Of a stretch of 64,000 nucleotides of DNA, positions 23,400 to 34,116 are shown in pieces. The DNA is taken from NCBI RefSeq assembly GCF_018687715.1, contig NC_056762.1, positions 23,902,864 to 23,966,863 of the forward strand, read 5' to 3'. How positions within the stretch are numbered: the stretch's first letter is position 1; each line of letters begins with the position of its first letter. The DNA comes from Carya illinoinensis. Lineage: Eukaryota; Streptophyta; Magnoliopsida; Fagales; Juglandaceae. Under the pieces are notes generated by a model. That model worked only from the letters and a program-made list of their open reading frames with translations. It made no database searches and was not told the origin of the DNA. The translations under genes were made by a program, and so were the position numbers.

Positions 23400-25128
23400 T
23401 GTTATAGTTCTTCGATTTACCCCAGCTCCTCTTTTGCTTGTCAATTTTTTCTTTAAGATGCTAAGTAGTGTTTTGTTAGTTGTTTCGACTTATTCCTTGG
23501 CTTGGGGGCATCTTGGAAAGAAGTATTTGACTTTAATTCCTAACACGGCATGCCAATTGCGATAGTATGAAATTGAACTGTCATCTCTTATCCAAAATTA
23601 TGCATCAAGTGTACCAAATCGACATATAATATTCTATTCTTTCAAAATTATGTTATTAGCCATGATTGTTGCTAGGGCCTCTACTTTCACCCACTTCGTG
23701 AAATAATCCACGACAATAAAGATGAGTTTTACTCATTTTTAGAGGGCACAGGCCCAACGATGCCAACCCCCCATTATGCGAAGCCTAAGGCAACATAATT
23801 GATGTTAATTCTTCTAGCGGGCAATGAGGTATTGGGGCATGTTTTTTACACTTCCACATCTTTGATGTATTTTACATACTCATTCATGTATTTCCACCAT
23901 CACATAATGTGCTTCTTCTAGGGAGGCATGTAGAAGCTTGATCTAATAGGGTGGATCGAGCTGCGTTTTTTGTTTTTTTATTTTCCTCACCTCCCACTTT
24001 TTGTTGGGGAATTTCCAGGTAGATAAAAGCTTGATCACGTTGAGTGCACATTCCAGAGCCCCTAATCTTACTTCCAAGATTGTGAACCTGATAACAGGGA
24101 TTTCTACAATTCTGGTGGTTGCTTTCTATGGTAGAGCCGATTTATACATGGTTGACGTAGTGCTTACCAACTTGTCCACCTTCTAGTTGTCCTCTGGGCT
24201 ATTTGCTTAATGTGGAAATATTGAAAACAAGCATGCTTCTCTTGTGCATTTTGTAGATACCTCTTAAGTTTTTTCCCTTTCACCAAGTGTCCTCCCATCA
24301 CCTAATAGACTGCAACATGGGGGTACACCCTTATATCAACTTCTTTTGCACCTAGTGCTTCTGCCTCGACAAGTCGTGCCAACAAAGACTCATATTATGC
24401 TATATTGTTGATGATTTGGAACATGAGCTTTATCACGAAGTAAACTTTTTCGTCAGAATCAGATACAATATACACTCTTACCCCTCTGCTAGTGCGGCAT
24501 GAAGTGCCTTCAATGTAAATTTGTTAGGGATTCCCCATTGGTGCTGTTTGTACTTCCTCGTGAAAATTGGCGAACTCAACTATAAAATTTGTCAAAACTT
24601 GCCCTTTTACAAAAATCCATGGGAGATACTCAATGTCAAACTTACTTAGCTTGGTTGACCAAATCATAAGGCGTTTGGATGTATCAGGCTTTTGTAGTGA
24701 TTTCTTTAGTGGAGCCTTAGTTAATACTTTGATCGGGTGAGCCTAGAAGTATGGCCTCAGCTAGCGAATGGTAGTTATTAGCCTTAAGGCTAGCATGTCC
24801 ATTCGTGGATAGCAAGTTTCAGTTCCTCTCAAAGCTTTGATTGTATACTATATGGCTATTTGGGCTTTTTTCTTTTCTTTTATCAGTGCTGTTAAAATGT
24901 CAACCAAGGGAACTGATAAATAGAAGCATAATGTTTCTCCTCGCCTAGTTTGACCTAGAAGGGGTGGGTTAGACATATGTTTCAGCTCATTAAATGCCTG
25001 GTCACACTCGTTATTCTAGGATTGAGTCTTCTGAAATACTTTGCAGAAAGGCAAACATCTATTGGTCAACTTTGACATAAATCTATTGAGTGTTGTTATA
25101 CACCTAGTTAGCCTTTGCACTTCATTTA
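23400..25128 (-). pseudogene. Tat-type Ty3/gypsy pol remnant (RT end, RNase H, second RNase H, integrase)
   Basis: On the minus strand from right to left: the end of RT/connection (NEVQRLTRCITTLNRFMS, DRCLPF-like NRCLPFCKVF), a first RNase H region, and then an additional RNase H with YESLLARLVEAEALGAK (about 24350-24420), the archaeal-type RNase H that marks Tat/Ogre elements. Integrase pieces follow, with VVDYFTKWVKVEALATI at about 23660-23730. Many stops and frame changes are present. It continues on the far side of the Reina insertion at 30566. When the insertion and one TATTT are ignored, the reading passes from INMEPPQ straight into NINEVQRL, showing that the two flanks were one gene. 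Confidence 0.75.
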
Positions 25129-25133
25129 TATTT

Positions 25134-25616
25134 TGTTACGTGCTTCCTGCTCGAGCAATCACCAGAAGAAGATCTGTGTTGTGAATTACAGAAACTAAAC
25201 AGATTAATGCAGCACACCAAACAATCTCACCGTGCAAGAAACACACTACCAAACAATCAAGAATTCATCATATTTTCTTAGTAGAGATTTTTGAGCAATC
25301 CCTAAGCTCCAAAAGTTCCTTCGGAATCGACTACAAGAATTCAGATGATCATTCCCTCAACAAAGCAGTGTTTTATACTGCTATTTCCATTCTAACAGAA
25401 TAACAACTAACTACTAACTGCAGAAGAACACGACGTCGCTTTACATGTACTCAGCTTCGACTTGATGCCTTCCCACGACGCACCGTTTTATTAACTCCAT
25501 ACGCACCGTATTGAAGCCACGAATTATTTCCTCCTTATTCTCGATACGCACCGTTTAAAGCTTGGCCGTTAATTTCGTTATTCTCACTTCAGCCTTCAAC
25601 CAGAACACCCCTTACA
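25134..25616 (-). repeat. Reina 3' LTR
   Basis: 483 bp; on the plus strand it starts TGTTACGTGC and ends CCCTTACA. The promoter TATA (GTATAAAAC on the minus strand) is near 25372-25380. The adjoining polypurine tract GAAGGAGGGGAGAA (minus) is at 25617-25630. Confidence 0.93.
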
Positions 25617-25668
25617 TTCTCCCCTCCTTCAGGGACTTGCCCACAAGGCCTTCAACCAGAACACCCCT

Positions 25669-27561
25669 TCATAGTATAGTGCCCACCAAATGAGGATAGA
25701 GCTGTTGCAGTTTCCACAAAGTTTCCCAAGAATCATCTTCAGCAGTAGCCCCTACCCAACGAACCAACACTTTAGTAACAGCATGATTGCCCTGCTGTTG
25801 TAACCTTCTCTCAAGAATCAGTTGAGGCTCAGGCTGTAATTGCCCAGAAGAATCCGTAGGAGGTAAGGTAGGCAAGGGAACAATGTGCTGACCCAGTTTC
25901 TTTTTAAGGCATGAGACATGAAAAACTGGGTGAATTTTGGAAGTGTCAGGTAAATTCAACTTATATGCCACTGTCCCAATTTTCTGCAGAATCTGAAAAG
26001 GACCATAAAAACGTGGGGCTAACTTCATATTGTGTCTCATGGCTACTGTCTTTTGTCGATAAGGCTGGAGTCTCAAAAATACCCAATCCCCCACTTCAAA
26101 GGATCTGTCACTCCTTTTCCTGTCAGCAAAACACTTCATTCTCTGCTGAGCTTTGAAGATGTTATCTCTTAATAAGGACAACACTTCCTCCCTGGACCTT
26201 AATTGCTTATCCACAGCATCATTGGAAGAAGTACCTGGCACATAAGCCAGCAAATGAGGAGGAGGGTAACCATAAAGAGCCTCGAAAGGAGTAGTGTTAG
26301 TGGTAGAATGGATAGTGGTGTTATAACACCATTCAGCCATTGGCAACCAAGAATTCCATTCCTTAGGCTTGTGACTGCAATAACACCTTAGGTAGCCCTC
26401 TACACATTTGTTCAAGGCCTCTGTCTGACCATCTGACTGTGGATGGTACGATGAACTGAAATCCAAAGAGACTCCCTGCAACTGAAATAATTGCCTCCAA
26501 AAGGCACTTGTAAAAACGGTGTCCCTATCTGAAACAATGGAACGAGAAAGGCCATGTAATTTAAAGACACCAGTGAAAAAGACTTGAGCCACCTTAGCTG
26601 CAGTATAGGGGTGTGAAAGAGAAAAGAAATGAGCAAATTTGGTTAATCGATCAATAACAGAAAAAATGACAGAAACTCCATTAGAAAGTGGCAATCCTTC
26701 AATGAAGTCCATGGAGATGTCCAACCATGGAGAATCTGGTATAGGCAAGGGCTGCAACAACCCAGGATACAAGACAGTCTCATTCTTACTGACTTGGCAA
26801 ACCTCACATTCCTTAACCAATCTCCTGATATCTTTCCTCATACCTTCCCACCAAAAGTCCCTTCTAGCACGATGCAGTGTCTTGTGATAGCCTACATGGC
26901 CAGCCTGTGGGTTGTTATGAATATACTCAAGGATTTTGGATTGAATGGAAGATGCGGGAACAACCACCAGCTTCCCTTTCCTCAACAACAGCCCTTGTTG
27001 CATGGAAAAGTGTTTAGGGCCTGGTTCTCCCATCTGCAATTTAGTAACAATATCATATATCCTTGGGCACAAAGGATAACTTCCTTTTAACTCATCAATC
27101 CACAAGGGAGTGGGAAAGGAGATCACTGCCAAGACAGCTTGTTCTTCCTCATCCTTTCTTGAAAGAGCATCAGCCACCAAATTCTCTTTCCCTTTTTTAT
27201 AATCCACAGAAAAATCATAACCTATGAGTTTTGAAACCCATTTATGTTGAGCTTCAGTCCCAATTTTCTGTTCTACCAAGAACTTGAGTGCTTGTTGATC
27301 AGTCTTAATCTTAAAAGAATGGCCAAGAAGATAAGGTCTCCATTTCTGCACTGCAGAAACTAAAGCCAGCAATTCTTTTTCATATGTCGACAGAAACAAT
27401 GCCTTCCCTTTCAAAGCTTTGCTATAAAAAGCTATAGGTTGAGCCTCTTGCATTAAAACTGCACCAAGACCCCCATCGGATGCATCACAGTCAATGGTGA
27501 ATGGTTTATTGAAATCTGGCAATCTCAACACAGGAGGACTGCTCACAGCTGCTTTTAACAT
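25669..27561 (-). pseudogene. Reina pol part 3: RNase H, integrase, chromodomain
   Basis: A 630-codon open stretch. It has RNase H (FTIDCDASDGGLGAVLMQE, YEKELLALVSA, TDQQAL) and an integrase zinc region (GHVGYHKTLHRARRDFWW, CEVCQVSKNE). The integrase core D, D, E positions are in DISMDFIEGLP, SIVSDRDTVFTS and HPQSDGQTEALN. The GPFQILQKIGTVAYKLNLP region and a C-terminal chromodomain (VTKVLVRWVGATAEDDSWE) follow. All catalytic residues look present. It is separated from the RT part only by a TAG at about 27589 where Trp (TGG) is expected. Integrase inserts cDNA; the chromodomain would tether to modified histones. Confidence 0.92.
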
Positions 27562-27588
27562 ATCAAAGGCAACAACAGCTTGTTCATT

Positions 27589-28020
27589 CTAACAAAATGA
27601 ATTTTTCTTCAACAATTCTGTTAGAGGGGCAGCTATCGAGCCATAGCCTTTAATGAACTTCCTATAATATCCAGTCAAACCTAAAAACCCCCTTAATGAC
27701 TTCAAGGTTTTAGGAATGGGCCATTCAACCATAGCTGCAATTTTTGAAGAATCTGTCTGCACACCCTTCCCAGAAATAATATGGCTCAAATACTCAATCT
27801 CATGTACCCCAAACTTACACTTTGACCTTTTAGCATAAAGAGAATGTTGCCTTAATATGCTCAAAACAGTGTGCACATGCTTCAAATGATCTTCAAGAGT
27901 TTTACTATAAACGAGTATATCATCAAAAAAAACCAACACAAACCTTCTCAAAAAAGGTTTGAAAATGTGGTTCATCAACCCTTGAAAGGTGGCAGGTGCA
28001 TTGGTAAGGCCAAATGGCAT
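27589..28020 (-). pseudogene. Reina pol part 2: reverse transcriptase C-terminal half
   Basis: Contains [14 protein letters not shown] and the catalytic [13 protein letters not shown] (an FFDD variant of YxDD), then [19 protein letters not shown] and [16 protein letters not shown]. It is bounded by a stop at each end. The downstream one replaces a Trp codon (TGG to TAG); the upstream one (TAA at about 28021-28023) sits where Glu is usual before [11 protein letters not shown]. Confidence 0.9.
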
Positions 28021-28041
28021 GACTAGGAATTCATAATGGTC

Positions 28042-29244
28042 TTAATGGGTTCTAAAGGCTGTCTTCTCAATATCCCCATCCCTTACTCGTATCTGATGAT
28101 ATCCAGCCCTTAAATCCAGTTTTGAAAATATCTGTGCCCCAAACAATTCATCCAGCAATTCATCTATAACAGGGATTGGAAACTTGTCTTTGATAGTTTC
28201 CTGATTAAGAGCTCTATAATCAACACACATACGCCAAGTACCATCAGCCTTCTTAACCAACAATACTGGAGAAGAAAATGGACTCTGGCTCGGTCTCACC
28301 ACACCAGACTGCAGCAATTCATGAACAATCTTTTCAATTTCAAACTTCTGGTAATGAGGATACCTGTAAGGTCTAACAGAAACAGGTGAAGCCCCTTCCT
28401 TCAAGTTAATTGGATGGTCAAATTCTCGTCTTGGTGGCAATCCAACAGGTTCCTCAAAAACATCAGCAAACTCCTCAAGCACTGCAGACACTGGTCCTGC
28501 AACACACACCTTAGTAGGCTCGTGATCAATAAGCATCAATTGGAATAACCAACCTTGCTTATTCACAAAATCAGACTTGAAGCCTTTAGCACCAACCAAC
28601 ATCTGAATAGTTGCAGAAGTTAAGCCCTTCAATGTAATGGCTTGACCCTCCCAAGTAAAACTCAAGGACATATCCAAGAAATTCCAAGTAATCGAGCCCA
28701 ATGTCTTCAACCATTGGACCCGAAGTACAACATCACAACCACCTAAAGAAAGAACATGAAAGGGAACAGGAAACCTTGAGCCTTGAAGCTTAATGATTTC
28801 TTGCCCACTGCCTTGAGTCACAATTTTTTCCCCATTAGCCACACAGACTTGCAAACAAGAATCTTGCTGAACTTTCACTTTTGCTGCTTGAACCACTGCA
28901 GGGTCCAAAAAATTGTGTGTGCTCCCTAAATCAACCAGAACTTCAACAACACAAGAGCCCAAATAACCATGTAACCTCATAGCATTACCCCCAATACATC
29001 CTGAAATAGCATTGACAGAAACTTCCAAGCTATCACCCTCATCAGACTTAGGCTCTTCATGAATAGACACCTCAGACTCCTCAACTTCTGGTTGGCTGTC
29101 TATATCAGAATCAAGTTGAATAAAATAGACTTTTGGTTTCTTACACACATGATTCGGATTCCATTTTTCTTCATAATGGAAACACAGGCCTTTTTTTCTC
29201 TTTTCATCAATGTGAGAAGGATTAACCTTCTTAAAAGGCAACAA
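28042..29244 (-). pseudogene. Reina zinc knuckle, protease and RT N-terminal half
   Basis: Begins with a degenerate zinc knuckle (29143-29184) in which the second Cys is Tyr. The aspartic protease has [14 protein letters not shown], with D-L-G where D-S-G or D-T-G is usual. RT starts after [13 protein letters not shown] and includes [11 protein letters not shown] and [19 protein letters not shown]. It ends at a stop just before the [10 protein letters not shown] block. The protease, zinc-knuckle and stop changes make autonomous activity unlikely. Confidence 0.88.
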
Positions 29245-30102
29245 GCCTTTGGAACTCTGAGAACTGAGTCATTAAGAGCAGTGGTGTTAATGGGCCACTT
29301 ATCAGCATAGTGATTAGTAGGCCTCCAAGATTTTTGGGAGGACAACACATATTCCTCCTGCAACTTAGCCAGCCCAAAAGCAGCCCCTAAATTCAATGGA
29401 TTAAACATCTTAACAGGAATTCGAATGTCATCCTTTAATCCACTAATGAAGCAACTCATTTTGTGTCGTTCAGATAAGCCTCTCAATCTATTAGTCAATG
29501 CCTCAAATTGAGAAGTATACAAACTCACAGAAGAAGTTTGTCTCAACCTAGTCAGAGCTTCCATAGGATCATCAAATGAGGATGGTCCAAACCTTGTTTG
29601 TAAAGCTACCACCAAGGTTTCCCAAGAATTAAATTGCCCCGAGTCTAAACCATTTTGGTACCAAACCAAAGCTTCCCCATCCATATGGTGTGACGCAACC
29701 ATTAACTTCTGATGAAAGGGAACTTGAAAACAGTCAAAGTACTGATTAGCCTTAAACAACCCAACCAGCAGGTTCAAGTCCATTAAAACGTGGAAAATCC
29801 AATCTAAAATTCCTTGGAACCCCTCCCCTTTCATCATGAGATCTAGCATCATTATCTCTATCACGAGGAGTGTCTCTCTCCCTACGAGAGATTATATTCA
29901 CAGTTTCCACCAAAGTCTTTAAAACATCAGACATTTGATCTAACCTCTCTGCCATGCCAGAAATGGCGATCTGATGATGCTCCAACTGTTGCTGCACCAT
30001 TTCTTGCTGTTGACCCTTCAATGCTCCTCGTGTCCCTTCTGCCATCAGTAAGGATCGACCGCTATGCTGATACCAATTGTTACGTGCTTCCTGCTCGAGC
30101 AA
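29245..30102 (-). pseudogene. Reina gag, frameshifted twice
   Basis: The N-terminal part runs from about 30102, with the likely start at MAEGTRGALKGQQQ (30045), to LDFPRFNGLEPAGW near 29755. There the frame shifts into ANQYFDCFQVPFHQKL, ALVWYQNGL, FNSWETLVVALQTRFG and FISGLKDDIRIPVKMF. A second shift near 29265 returns it to the frame of the zinc knuckle and pol. Gag would form the virus-like particle. The N-terminal region is glutamine-rich and possibly coiled coil. Confidence 0.85.
30066..30077 (-). other. Reina primer binding site
   Basis: Directly inside the 5' LTR the minus strand reads ATTGGTATCAGCATAGC. TGGTATCAG matches the 3' end complement of plant initiator tRNA-Met, the usual primer of this clade. 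Confidence 0.7.
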
Positions 30103-30560
30103 TCACCAGAAGAAGATCTGTGTTGTGAATTACAGAAACTAAACAAATTAATGCAGCACACCAAACAATCTCACCGTGCAAGAAACACACTACCAAACAA
30201 TCAAGAATTCATCATATTTTCTTAGTAGAGATTTTTGAGCAATCCCTAAGCTCCAAAAGTTCCTTCAGAATCGACTACAAGAATTCAGATGATCATTCCC
30301 TCAACAAAGCAGTGTTTTATACTGCTATTTCCATTCTAACAGAATAACAACTAACTACTAACTGCAGAAGAATACGACGTCGCTTTACATGTACTCAGCT
30401 TCGACTTGATGCCTTCCCACGACGCACCGTTTTATTAACTCCATACGCACCATATTGAAGCCACGAATTATTTCCTCCTTATTCTCGATACGCACCGTTT
30501 AAAGCTTGGCCGTTAATTTCATTATTCTCACTTCAGCCTTCAACCAGAACACCCCTTACA
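30078..30560 (-). repeat. Reina 5' LTR
   Basis: 483 bp, identical to the left LTR except for five transitions. Flanked on the right by the TATTT duplication at 30561-30565. Confidence 0.93.
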
Positions 30561-30565
30561 TATTT

Positions 30566-30824
30566 TGGGGTGGTTCCATGTTGATTATGGCCTTAATCTT
30601 CTCTAGTTGGCTTCTATTCCTCTTTTCGAGACCATAAAGCTAAGGAGCTTGCCTGAGTCCACACCAAAGGCACATTTCATAGTATTGAACTTCATTTTAT
30701 GTTGACATAGGACACTGAGAGCTTCTTGCAAGTTTACTACTTGTTTCCAAGGTTCCTTTCTCTTAACCAGCAAGTCATCCATATAAACTTCCATATTGTT
30801 GAGGGAAAAATGAGCGTATTGGCA
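30566..30824 (-). pseudogene. Tat-type RT fragment
   Basis: The minus frame has MEVYMDDLLVKRKE (YMDD catalytic box) followed by LQEALSVLCQHKMKFN and KCAFGVDSGKLLSFMVSKRG, typical of Tat/Ogre RT. It continues into the remnant left of 25129. The part upstream of the YMDD box does not match RT, so an older deletion joined it to distant sequence before the 30831 LTR inserted. Confidence 0.8.
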
Positions 30825-30908
30825 TATTCTTGTGAAAACCTGTGTAAAATAGTGTTGTAACAAGTGTTGTTGCGGAAAGGCTTGAAGGTTGGTCAAAGAA
30901 AGTGACTT

Positions 30909-31235
30909 CGCTCGACCCTCGCTTGACAGAGCGCTTGAGCGAACTTGGGTAGATTGCACTGCTCGACCTTCGCTCGACATACAGCTCGAGCGAACTCAGG
31001 CAGATTCAACCGCTCGACCCTCGCTTGATACTGAGCTCGAGCGAACCCAGGCAGAGTGTGTCGCTCGACCCTCGCTCGACACTGAGCTCGAGCGAACCCA
31101 GGCAGAGTGTGTCGCTCGACCCTCGCTCGAGACTGAGCTCGAGCGAACTCAGGCAGAGTCGACCGCTCGATACTCGCTCGACAGGTCGCTCGAGCGAACT
31201 TTGGCAGATTGTGGCGCTCGACCTTCGCTCGAGCC
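30909..31235 (+). repeat. Array of 51-bp CGCTCGAGCG units (best-preserved copy)
   Basis: Units start at 30909, 30960, 31011, 31062, 31113, 31164 and 31215, exactly 51 bp apart with no indels; the last is partial. Each holds CGCTCGAC, a second CGCTCGA, GCTCGAGCGAAC and GGCAGA. The array lies in U3, ending about 55 bp before the TATA box. Confidence 0.95.
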
Positions 31236-31289
31236 AATGTTTCAGATCTCTTACAATGTAGGGTTTTGAAGCGCCTCATTTGATGGGAA

Positions 31290-31299
31290 CTATAAATAG
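31290..31299 (+). promoter_or_regulatory. TATA box of the solo LTR
   Basis: CTATAAATAG, about 55 bp downstream of the 51-bp array; the likely core promoter of the former element. Confidence 0.6.
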
Positions 31300-31905
31300 A
31301 ACAGCTTAACTTCTGTTCTTGGTGTGGAGAGTCAAAGCAAAAACCCTAAGGGCATCCAAGATCTTCTTAGAGCAAACTCTCCCCCATTTGTTTGATTATC
31401 TCTTGGATAAACATTTTTCCACCACAACACATTCAAAATCAACTCTTATTTGAGTCCATTGAAGTAGACATTTTTGTTGGTCGGAAGAGTCCGGAGCTGC
31501 CGTTGATGCAGAGATCCAGAGGTTCTCGTGGGAAGCTATAGGAAGGTCGGAGTTCTGACACTACATGCGTGTAGAGATCGAGTGGGTCACTCGTGGTGTT
31601 GCAAGCCAAGTTTAGCTACTACAAAGGTTTTGTGAGTCTCTCTAAATTGGTTGTAACAAACTAAAATTTCTATAGTGGATTTGAGGTGGTGTCTTACACC
31701 CGGAGTGGTTTTAGATTTTGAAGATGTTCTTCAAATGAGTTTCCACTCCGTGATCAAAATCATGTGTTGATTATTTGTGTTATTTGATTCATTTATTAAC
31801 TGCTTGTTTGTCTAATTTTGAAAAGGTCATAAAAATTTGATTACACCTATTCACCCCCCCTCTAGGTGTAGTGTTGGGTAGAACCACTGCTTTTTCACAT
31901 ATTCT

Positions 31906-33100
31906 AGGTGGCAGTGGCAGCCCTTCATCAGGCTTGGAGGATTCTATTATCGATACATCTTTCTCCTAGTTCTTTAGCTCTTGCATGTAAGATTCTCGTA
32001 CCAATACCTACTCACCACGTATTTAACCCACGCCTATGTCCATTGAAAATTTCATTTTCAAGGGGAATGTAGAGGTGACAACATTCATGTTGTTCAAAGT
32101 TGGCCACTTTACTTGCCTTTTGATCATTTTCACGTATTTTTCCATTGGTTTCTCCCTTTGGCTTGCTTTCTGCTTGCTCCAACTAAAATTTCCTTAGAAT
32201 GTTCAAGGCCTAGAAGTGTCTTCAGCGTTGATGTAATCATTTGCTCGATCCATATGCTCAAGTAATGTTGTAAGGGCTTTCTAGGCCAGACGCTTCTTAA
32301 AAGTGCTGCCAATGTGATCTTTTCATCCTTATCTTCTACCGTAATGCGATCCTTATTAAACCTGTCTAGGTACACTTTTAGGCTCTTATCCTCTCATTGT
32401 TTAATTGTGAGGTGGTATGCAGCTAGTCGCCTCCTTCTTTTGCTGGCCATGAATTTGATCAGGAACTATCATCCCAATTCTTTGAAACTATATATGGAGC
32501 CACGTTGTATAGCTCCAACCCACTCTCTCGCTGCTCCTTCTAGGGTTAAGGGGAAAGCTTAACATACAATTTCTCCAAAAAAATCATGGAGTGTCATGTG
32601 AGCGTTGAATGTCTCCAAATGCTTGACTGGATCCATAGATCCGTCTTACATTTCGACTTGCAAACACTACAAGAAAAAAATGGTATTTGTGGCTAAATTT
32701 TTACAAAAAAAATAACTATTTGCGATAAAAACATACTCATTTTAGCTAAAAATGGTCATTTTACTGGAATAACTAATCACAAATAAGCAATTTGCTTATA
32801 GTGAGAAAACTTTGAACTTTAGAGGGAGTGACCCCCTTATTATTTTTGTGCCATTAGGCAGATCTGTACTATTGAGTAGTTAATCAATGGACGAGGATGC
32901 ACCTATCCTCTTTGCCATCTCCTTGTATTTATCCATGAGATTGCGTAAATTATGGTGCATCTTCTTCTTTTCTTCATCCTCAAAGGTTGGCCTACATGTG
33001 CCTTGCAATTCAACTTCAATCCATTTATTATGGCTTGGTGCAATCAATGTCTTCCCTGGAGCCTCCACTCCTTTTGTCTTAAAGGCTCATTTTCACACTG
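31906..33100 (-). pseudogene. Tat-type gag remnant
   Basis: Minus-strand pieces match Tat gag: MYLDRFNKDRITVEDKDEK, ITLAALLRSVWPRKPLQHYL (about 32270-32375) and, further upstream, CRPTFEDEEKKKMHHNLRNL (about 32900-33000). Between them the reading is broken by many stops. This is the 5' coding part of the element whose pol lies at 23400-25128 and 30566-30824. Protease and the RT start are missing. Confidence 0.65.
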
Positions 33101-33216
33101 TATACTCTCCATCTCCAATGCCATTTTCCTTAGTCTTTCTTCCATTTCTGCAAATGTCTCTTCCATGTTATCGTTCATTCATTTGCCTATTGAAGATACT
33201 TCTTGATGGCTTGGTG

Positions 33217-33262
33217 TGTGTGTGGGTGTGGGGGTGGGGGTGGGGGTGAGAGGGGGGGGGGG
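33217..33262 (+). repeat. G-rich low-complexity run
   Basis: GTGTGTGTGGG grading into GGGGGTGGGGGT and a ten-G run; potentially able to form G-quadruplexes. Confidence 0.85.
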
Positions 33263-33264
33263 AC

Positions 33265-33760
33265 TCCTCTGATGCTTATATCAGTGAGTATCAGGTATAA
33301 AGAGTATTTCAGTTTTTTGGAGATTGAAGTAACCTTTGGCATGTGCTTTGACCTCTATTTATATAAACTAATTATTCAATTGGTAACACTTGCCTTACGG
33401 CCCGATCCTCACTAATCCTCGTTGGACTACGGATCATTAGTGCTTTCGATTTGCTTGCATGGCATGTTCTATGATGAGGGGAGTTAATATGCATGGGCTA
33501 GTATCTTGCTAGATGTTATCACTATTACTCATTGTCCATTATGTCATTAAGTCACTGTTAATGATTGTCGGATTCCATTTTTGTTTAAGTGCATTTTGGT
33601 GGTCGTGGGCTTGGTTTCTTTTAGATAGGCTTATGGCTTTGGGTTCTTGGGCCCTTGTGACATAGGGTTCAACATGACTTCTTTAGGGGAATATTCAGCC
33701 TACCAATACAAGTGTTGAGTTTGCATTTAACCCTAAAATAAATATATCGACTTAAAAAAA
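33265..33760 (-). other. Possible 5' LTR / leader remnant of the Tat element
   Basis: On the minus strand TTATATAAATAGAGG (near 33360) could be a TATA box. GATATAAGCATCAGAGGAG (near 33280) resembles the U5 end of Tat LTRs. Ends could not be defined. Confidence 0.35.
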
Positions 33761-33763
33761 AAA

Positions 33764-34017
33764 GGTTTGAATTATGATGTTTTATGAGATTTTGGGAAAG
33801 AAGAAAAGAAAAGTTGAATAAAAGTATTATAAAGTTAAAATATTATTATAATATAATTTTTGTTTTGATATTTGAAAATTTTGAATTGTTTTTGTGTTTT
33901 ATTTGGAAGTTTGAAAAAGTTGTAATGATTAGATGAAAAAGTTACATATTTAAAATTGAAAATTGTTTGTATTTAAATGATGTTTGGGAAGGAAATGAGA
34001 TGAGATGTGATGGGATG
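33764..34017 (+). mobile_element. MITE copy 2, left part
   Basis: AT-rich, homologous in inverted orientation to 17874-18063. It runs into GAGATGAGATGTGATGGGATG and is interrupted at 34018 by a long LTR. The remaining end (GATGAGATGTAACC to CCAAACAAGGCC) is found at 43432-43469. Confidence 0.6.
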
Positions 34018-34116
34018 TGTAATATCCCGCTCCTACTCTCTCTTATGGTCACATGTCTCGTTCTACATGTTGAATCTCAATGGCATGTTTTTAAAGATAT
34101 TAAGCAATTTCTAAAG

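Larger units (their letters stand above)
25134..30560 (-). mobile_element. Reina-type chromovirus, nearly complete
   Basis: Full structure of 5427 bp: two 483-bp LTRs, a perfect TATTT duplication at 25129-25133 and 30561-30565, a primer binding site next to the right (5') LTR, and a polypurine tract next to the left (3') LTR. The gag-pol in between is only lightly damaged (two compensating frameshifts in gag, two stops in pol). Short LTRs and a C-terminal chromodomain fit the Reina clade. It lies inside the Tat-type remnant, in the same orientation. The LTRs differ at only five sites, so insertion is recent compared with other elements here. Confidence 0.93.
30831..31899 (+). mobile_element. 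Solo LTR, probably Ty1/copia
   Basis: 1069 bp with inverted ends TGTGAAAA and TTTTCACA, flanked by TATTCT at 30825-30830 and 31900-31905 (5-6 bp duplication). It contains the 51-bp array (30909-31235), a TATA box at 31290 and a 3' part with CACCTATTCACCCCCCCTCT, which I associate with copia LTRs. There is no internal region. The superfamily is inferred, since no coding part survives. Confidence 0.85.

Noticed and set aside
25911..27090. Plus-strand frames across the Reina pol region
   Set aside because: Antisense shadows of the well supported minus-strand integrase and RNase H.
30909..31235. CRISPR-like array
   Set aside because: Units repeat over their whole length without unique spacers, and it lies in a plant LTR.
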